From positions 124,001 to 188,000 of the forward strand of contig JBEKKS010000002.1 in assembly GCA_050010595.1 (NCBI GenBank): DNA of 64,000 nt, in the 5' to 3' direction. Shown here in pieces: positions 60,830 through 64,000 of this stretch (its first letter is position 1; each line of letters begins with the position of its first letter). The notes under the pieces were generated by a model, which worked only from the letters and a program-made list of their open reading frames with translations, made no database searches and was not told the DNA's origin. This DNA is from Palsa-513 sp050010595 (GTDB lineage Bacteria > Actinomycetota > Thermoleophilia > Solirubrobacterales > Solirubrobacteraceae). Position numbers and translations under genes: made by a program.

Positions 60830-60867
60830 TCGACCCCCGCTCCGCACACGGCGGAGCGGGGGGTCGA
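60830..60867 (-). promoter_or_regulatory. intercistronic hairpin between binding-protein and beta-glucosidase genes
   Basis: TCGACCCCCGCTCCGC (60830-60845) pairs with GCGGAGCGGGGGGTCGA (60851-60867), 16 bp with one bulged base and an ACACG loop. It follows the family-5 binding-protein gene on the minus strand. It recalls the hairpin after the other binding-protein gene (29896-29923). No T-tract is present. Confidence 0.7.
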
Positions 60868-60884
60868 TTCCCGTGTTGCTCCGA

Positions 60885-62597
60885 CTAGCTGGTCGGATGC
60901 AGGTGCAGCACGATTACCTCGTTGGTCGGGTCATTCGGGCTGCCTGTCTCGTAGTTGTTCTTGGCTGTCGGCCAGCCGCTGAACGCGCCCGAGTTGTACT
61001 CGTCGAACGAGGCGCCATACACGGTCGGGATGACCGGCAGGTCGGTCGCGACGAACTTCTCGATCGGAGTGATCGCCTTCAGAGTCGCGGCCGTCGTGGT
61101 CGCACCGGCGAGCTTCTTGAGGTCCTTGTCCATGGTCGGATTGTTCAGGCCCTCGAAGTCACCGCTGGCGGCGTTGTTCGTGCCGGCAGCCGAGAGCGAG
61201 CTCTCGAGCCAGCCCTGGTACACGCCGTACATCTGGATCGACGAGTTGGACCAGTGGCTTGTGGCGCTGCCGAACTTCTGGTCGGCCAGGTCGGCGTACC
61301 ACGCCGTGTCTGACAGCCCGTCGAAGCTCGCCTTGATGTGAGCCTTGACGAGGTCCGCGGCCATGATCTTGTCGTCTTCCGCGTAGTCCGTGTAGTTGGA
61401 CGGGTCCGTGATCGTGATGTCAACGACCTTGCCCTTGAGCGCGTACCAGCCGCCCTTGAGCGTGTAGCCGGCTGCCTTCAGGACGGCATCCGCGGCCTTC
61501 GCGTTCGCCGTGGCCGGCAGCGTGTCCTTCTTCACCGACGGCGCAAGGTCCGCGGCGAAGTTCGGCAGGACGATGCCGCTCGCGTTGGTGACGACCGGCT
61601 CGAGGCCGGACTCGCCGGTCTTGCTGATGTCGTTGCGGTCGATTGCAAGGCTGACTGCCTTGCGGACTGCCAGCTGGTTCATCGGCCACGTGCTGAGGTT
61701 CGGAATCAGGCTGTTCGTGTTGACGCCGTCAAACCAGACGGAGTGCCCGGAGCCGCTCGTGAAAGCGCTGAGGCCGGTCAGGAAGTTGCCTGCCCAGTCC
61801 AGCGTGTTGTTCTCGAGCGCCGACAGAACCGTCGGGTTGTCGGCAAGCAGCGGGAACTCGACCTCAGACACCGCCGGCGCACCGCCGCCGACGTTCCACG
61901 GGCCACCCCAGTAATGCGGGTTGGCTGTGAGCACCACGCCAGCGGTAGCGCTGAACGAGGACAGCACGTACGGGCCGGTACCGACCGGGTTGGTGATCGT
62001 TGCAGTGCCCGGATCCGACGACATGCCATAGATCGAGGACGGAACGATGTAGACCGTCCCGATGTACTGCAGGTCTGTGTAGGCCGGCGCCGAGAAGTTC
62101 ACGGTCACGTTCTGGCCGCTTACCGTGGCGCTCGTGACCGGAATCCCCTGCGTGTTGGTGTCGGGGTACTTCGCCAGCATGTTGTAGGTGCCGGCGACGT
62201 CGGCTGGCGTCAACGGCGTGCCGTTGCTCCAGTCGATGCCGCTGCGGATCGTGAACGTGATCGAGGTGCCGCCCGGTCCCCACTTGTAGCTGCTTGCGAG
62301 GAAGTCATACGGCTTCTGCAGCGGCTTGGCGATATCGAACTGCAACGGCGTTTCGTAGATCAGCGACACGGCGCCGAGCGTGTATGCGGCCGACGTCGAG
62401 TCAAACGGGTTGAAGTTGTCGGTCAGGGTCGTTTCTTGACTGGACTCCATAACCAGCGGCGTCGCAGCCGCTGCATGCGCGGAGCCTGCCACGGCGGGCG
62501 CTGCAAACGCGCCTGCCGAAGCCGCTGCGGCAACCGATACCGCGGCAGCCGCGGAGGCGGCCGTGAGCCAGCGCTTCCTCATGGATAGGGGTTTCAT
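60885..62597 (-). CDS. family-5 extracellular solute-binding protein (Opp/cellodextrin type)
   Basis: This 570-residue protein has a Sec signal ending AGSAHAAA and no lipobox Cys. The SBP-5 core includes NFNPFDSTSAAYTLGAV, YDFLASSYKWGPGGTSITFT then IRSGIDWSNGTPLTPADVAG, and NQLAVRKAVSLAIDRNDISK. Family-5 proteins bind peptides or oligosaccharides. The neighbouring GH1 and GH94 enzymes point to cellobiose/cellodextrins, as known for some CbtA-type proteins. ATG at 62597 is used; ATG at 62582 is possible. Permease genes (OppB/C-type) are not in the window and probably lie upstream. Confidence 0.93.
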   Translation of the reverse strand: MKPLSMRKRWLTAASAAAAVSVAAAASAGAFAAPAVAGSAHAAAATPLVMESSQETTLTDNFNPFDSTSAAYTLGAVSLIYETPLQFDIAKPLQKPYDFLASSYKWGPGGTSITFTIRSGIDWSNGTPLTPADVAGTYNMLAKYPDTNTQGIPVTSATVSGQNVTVNFSAPAYTDLQYIGTVYIVPSSIYGMSSDPGTATITNPVGTGPYVLSSFSATAGVVLTANPHYWGGPWNVGGGAPAVSEVEFPLLADNPTVLSALENNTLDWAGNFLTGLSAFTSGSGHSVWFDGVNTNSLIPNLSTWPMNQLAVRKAVSLAIDRNDISKTGESGLEPVVTNASGIVLPNFAADLAPSVKKDTLPATANAKAADAVLKAAGYTLKGGWYALKGKVVDITITDPSNYTDYAEDDKIMAADLVKAHIKASFDGLSDTAWYADLADQKFGSATSHWSNSSIQMYGVYQGWLESSLSAAGTNNAASGDFEGLNNPTMDKDLKKLAGATTTAATLKAITPIEKFVATDLPVIPTVYGASFDEYNSGAFSGWPTAKNNYETGSPNDPTNEVIVLHLHPTS

Positions 62598-62644
62598 TGC
62601 TGATGTACCTTTCGTTCAGCACAGGGATGTGCAGATTCCAATTC

Positions 62645-62663
62645 GCGCATGCGATGCATGCGC
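62645..62663. promoter_or_regulatory. perfect palindrome upstream of the cellobiose-locus binding protein
   Basis: GCGCATGC (62645-62652), GAT, GCATGCGC (62656-62663) is a perfect 19-bp inverted repeat 48 bases before the ATG of the binding-protein gene, in the 136-base gap to oppF. It has the size and symmetry of a dimeric repressor operator. No regulator gene is in this part of the window. Confidence 0.5.
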
Positions 62664-62733
62664 TTTGTGATCCGAGCGTCCGGCGCGGTGACCTTTGCGG
62701 AGTACCGCGTCGGACGGATCGCAACCTCCATGA

Positions 62734-63822
62734 TCAGGGCTTGATTGCCTCCTCCCTCTCCTCGTTCCCTTGGTGCAGCAAGTCCGGTGCGGCTACGTCG
62801 AGCCGCCAGCAGGCGGCCGCGCGTTGCGAGTTGATCGAAAGCAGCGGCGGTGACTCGGCGCGGCAGCGGTCGATCGCGAGTGGACAGCGCGGCGCAAAGC
62901 GGCAGCCCACCGTAGTCGATAGAGCGCTTCCCGCGCGCCGCACGGGACCCGACGTGTCGGGCTTGATCGCTTCGCCAAGATGGTCGGGGTCGGGCGCCGA
63001 GGCAACCAGCAGCTGGGTGTAGGGGTGTGCCGGCCGTTGCGTGAGATCCTCGGAAGGGCCGCGTTCGACGATCTCACCCGCATACATCACGAGCGTGTCG
63101 TCGGCGAAGTAGCGCGCCGATGCGATGTCGTGCGTGACGTAGAGGACGGCGAGCTCGAACTGCGAGCGCAGCTCGTCGAGTAGGTCGAGCACCTCGAGGC
63201 GAATCGAGACGTCGAGCATCGAGACCGGCTCGTCTGCGAGCAGTACCCGCGGGCGTGCCGCGAGCGCTCGCGCGATCGCGACGCGCTGGCGCTGACCGCC
63301 GGAGAGCTCGTGGGGGTACTTTGCGAGGAACTGCTCGGCCGGGGTCAGCCGCACACGCTCGAGCAGGCGTTGCAGCTCGGCGGCGACCGCGGCTTTGCCC
63401 CTTGCGTGCTGGTGCAGGTGAACCGGCCGGCTAAGTGCGTAGCGCACGGTGTGCACCGCGTTCAGCGAGGCAAATGGGTCCTGGAAGACCATCTGCACGT
63501 CGCTCTTGTAGGCGCGGAATGCTCCGTGCTTCCACGGGTGTACCTCGGCACCGTCCAGCAGGATCTCCCCGGAGGTCGGGCGGTCCTGGCCGGCAAGCAG
63601 CCGCGCGACGGTCGACTTCCCGGAGCCGCTCTCGCCGACGAGCGCCACCACGGCGCTGCGGTAGAGACCGAACGACACCGCTCGGACGGCTGAGAGAACG
63701 GTGCCGTGCAGTCCACGCGATAGGCGGAAGTCCTTGCTCAGCGCATGTGCCTCGAGCACGAGCGGCCCGCGCTCGGCTGCGGCTGGCAACACCTCTGCCG
63801 GAATGAGTTGCGTCGTGCTCAC
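62734..63822 (-). CDS. oligosaccharide/peptide ABC transporter ATPase (OppF-type)
   Basis: This protein of about 362 residues has Walker A GESGSGKST, Q-loop MVFQDPFASLN, signature LSGGQRQRVAIARAL, Walker B VLLADEPVSMLD and switch His in YVTHDIA. The C-terminal oligopeptide-HPY domain, VGCRFAPRCPLAIDRC, carries cysteines that bind an Fe-S cluster in relatives. GTG at 63822 overlaps the stop of the upstream OppD-type gene (GTGA), which settles the start. It works with the SBP-5 protein encoded 137 bases downstream. Confidence 0.93.
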   Translation of the reverse strand: MSTTQLIPAEVLPAAAERGPLVLEAHALSKDFRLSRGLHGTVLSAVRAVSFGLYRSAVVALVGESGSGKSTVARLLAGQDRPTSGEILLDGAEVHPWKHGAFRAYKSDVQMVFQDPFASLNAVHTVRYALSRPVHLHQHARGKAAVAAELQRLLERVRLTPAEQFLAKYPHELSGGQRQRVAIARALAARPRVLLADEPVSMLDVSIRLEVLDLLDELRSQFELAVLYVTHDIASARYFADDTLVMYAGEIVERGPSEDLTQRPAHPYTQLLVASAPDPDHLGEAIKPDTSGPVRRAGSALSTTVGCRFAPRCPLAIDRCRAESPPLLSINSQRAAACWRLDVAAPDLLHQGNEEREEAIKP

Positions 63823-64000
63823 GCCGGTCGCCTTGCTGCCCGCGAGGCCTTCGCCTTCGCTGGGGGGGCCTCCCGCGCTCCGTCGTCCGCACTTGCGGGC
63901 CTGACGAATGGGCACGCGGTGAGGTGGCCCTGATCATGGTCTACGACCGGGAGCAGGCTCATATCGACCTCGCGGCACTTGTCGGTCGCGTGAGTGCAGC
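63819..64000 (-). CDS. OppD-type ABC ATPase, C-terminal end only (cut by window edge)
   Basis: Reading inward from the window end in the frame that opens TGC-ACT-CAC gives CTHATDKCREVDMSLLPVVD, then GHLTACPFVRP and an Ala/Lys/Arg-rich tail to a TGA at 63819-63821. The Cys pattern C-x6-C-x20-C is that of the oligopeptide-HPY C-terminal domain of OppD. The body of the gene lies outside. It overlaps the OppF-type gene by 4 bases. Confidence 0.85.
   Translation of the reverse strand, partial: CTHATDKCREVDMSLLPVVDHDQGHLTACPFVRPASADDGAREAPPAKAKASRAARRPA

Noticed and set aside
63823..63915. Upstream start (63915) for the OppF-type ATPase
   Set aside because: The stretch is the end of the OppD-type gene in another frame; GTG at 63822 overlaps the OppD stop as GTGA, the usual coupling.

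Overview
This window is one contiguous piece of a high-GC bacterial chromosome. A soil actinobacterium is the best fit, probably of the Thermoleophilia/Solirubrobacterales kind. This is an inference from the high GC, frequent GTG starts, a HAIR-like (HspR) element before hsp20, FCD-type GntR regulators, a membrane Ser/Thr kinase, LAAC-type lipoproteins and a DUF3467 protein. I see no insertion sequence, phage, integrase or CRISPR array. The window begins inside pgk and ends inside an oligosaccharide/peptide ABC ATPase gene.

Layout. (1) 1-12.8 kb is housekeeping: pgk-tpiA, xylA, hsp20, a DedA protein, tgt, a kinase/lipoprotein/phosphoesterase operon, an M48 protease, DUF3467, rlmH, argS and a ccmG-ccmH pair. 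(2) 12.8-21.4 kb holds tRNA-Gly(CCC), an MFS transporter fused to a universal-stress domain, a membrane glycosyltransferase-like protein, ccmE (with a Cys replacing the usual heme-binding His), ccmF, a CcmI-like protein and secG. (3) 21.4-42.9 kb is a large sugar and sugar-acid island. It has lutABC (L-lactate oxidation), an SDR plus FAH-family hydrolase, a fucose/rhamnose mutarotase, two GntR regulators, an enolase-superfamily dehydratase, a sugar ABC transporter with a second paralogous permease pair, 2-keto-3-deoxygluconate kinase, KDPG aldolase, two dehydrogenases, L-fuconate dehydratase, a lactonase and an aldo/keto reductase. (4) 43-48.6 kb is mixed: FKBP lipoprotein, MFS, hydroxyacid dehydrogenase, fatty-acid hydroxylase, aldo/keto reductase. 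(5) 48.7-56.8 kb is a compact protocatechuate/beta-ketoadipate operon (pcaIJFHGBDC plus an IclR regulator), ending in a second FAH gene. (6) 56.9-64 kb is a cellobiose/cello-oligosaccharide locus: GH94 phosphorylase, GH1 beta-glucosidase, family-5 solute-binding protein and Opp-type ATPases.

How the genes fit together. The central island contains every step expected for non-phosphorylative L-fucose (or a 6-deoxy analogue) breakdown. These are mutarotase, NAD(P)-linked aldose dehydrogenase (AKR), lactonase, fuconate dehydratase, 2-keto-3-deoxy-fuconate dehydrogenase (SDR) and diketo-acid hydrolase (FAH), giving pyruvate plus L-lactate. LutABC, divergent from the last two genes across 67 bp, would convert the lactate to pyruvate. 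A second route, from sugar acids through KDG to KDPG, is woven into the same region. With the pca and cellobiose loci, this is the genome of a plant-matter-degrading heterotroph.

Regulatory structure readable from the sequence includes a HAIR-like element over the hsp20 promoter and a 10+10 bp inverted repeat at the predicted fucD start site. Two promoters share TTGACT-14 nt-palindrome geometry. Strong hairpins follow both solute-binding-protein genes. A 12-bp hairpin at the pcaF stop and a 19-bp hairpin directly before an aldo/keto reductase start complete the list.
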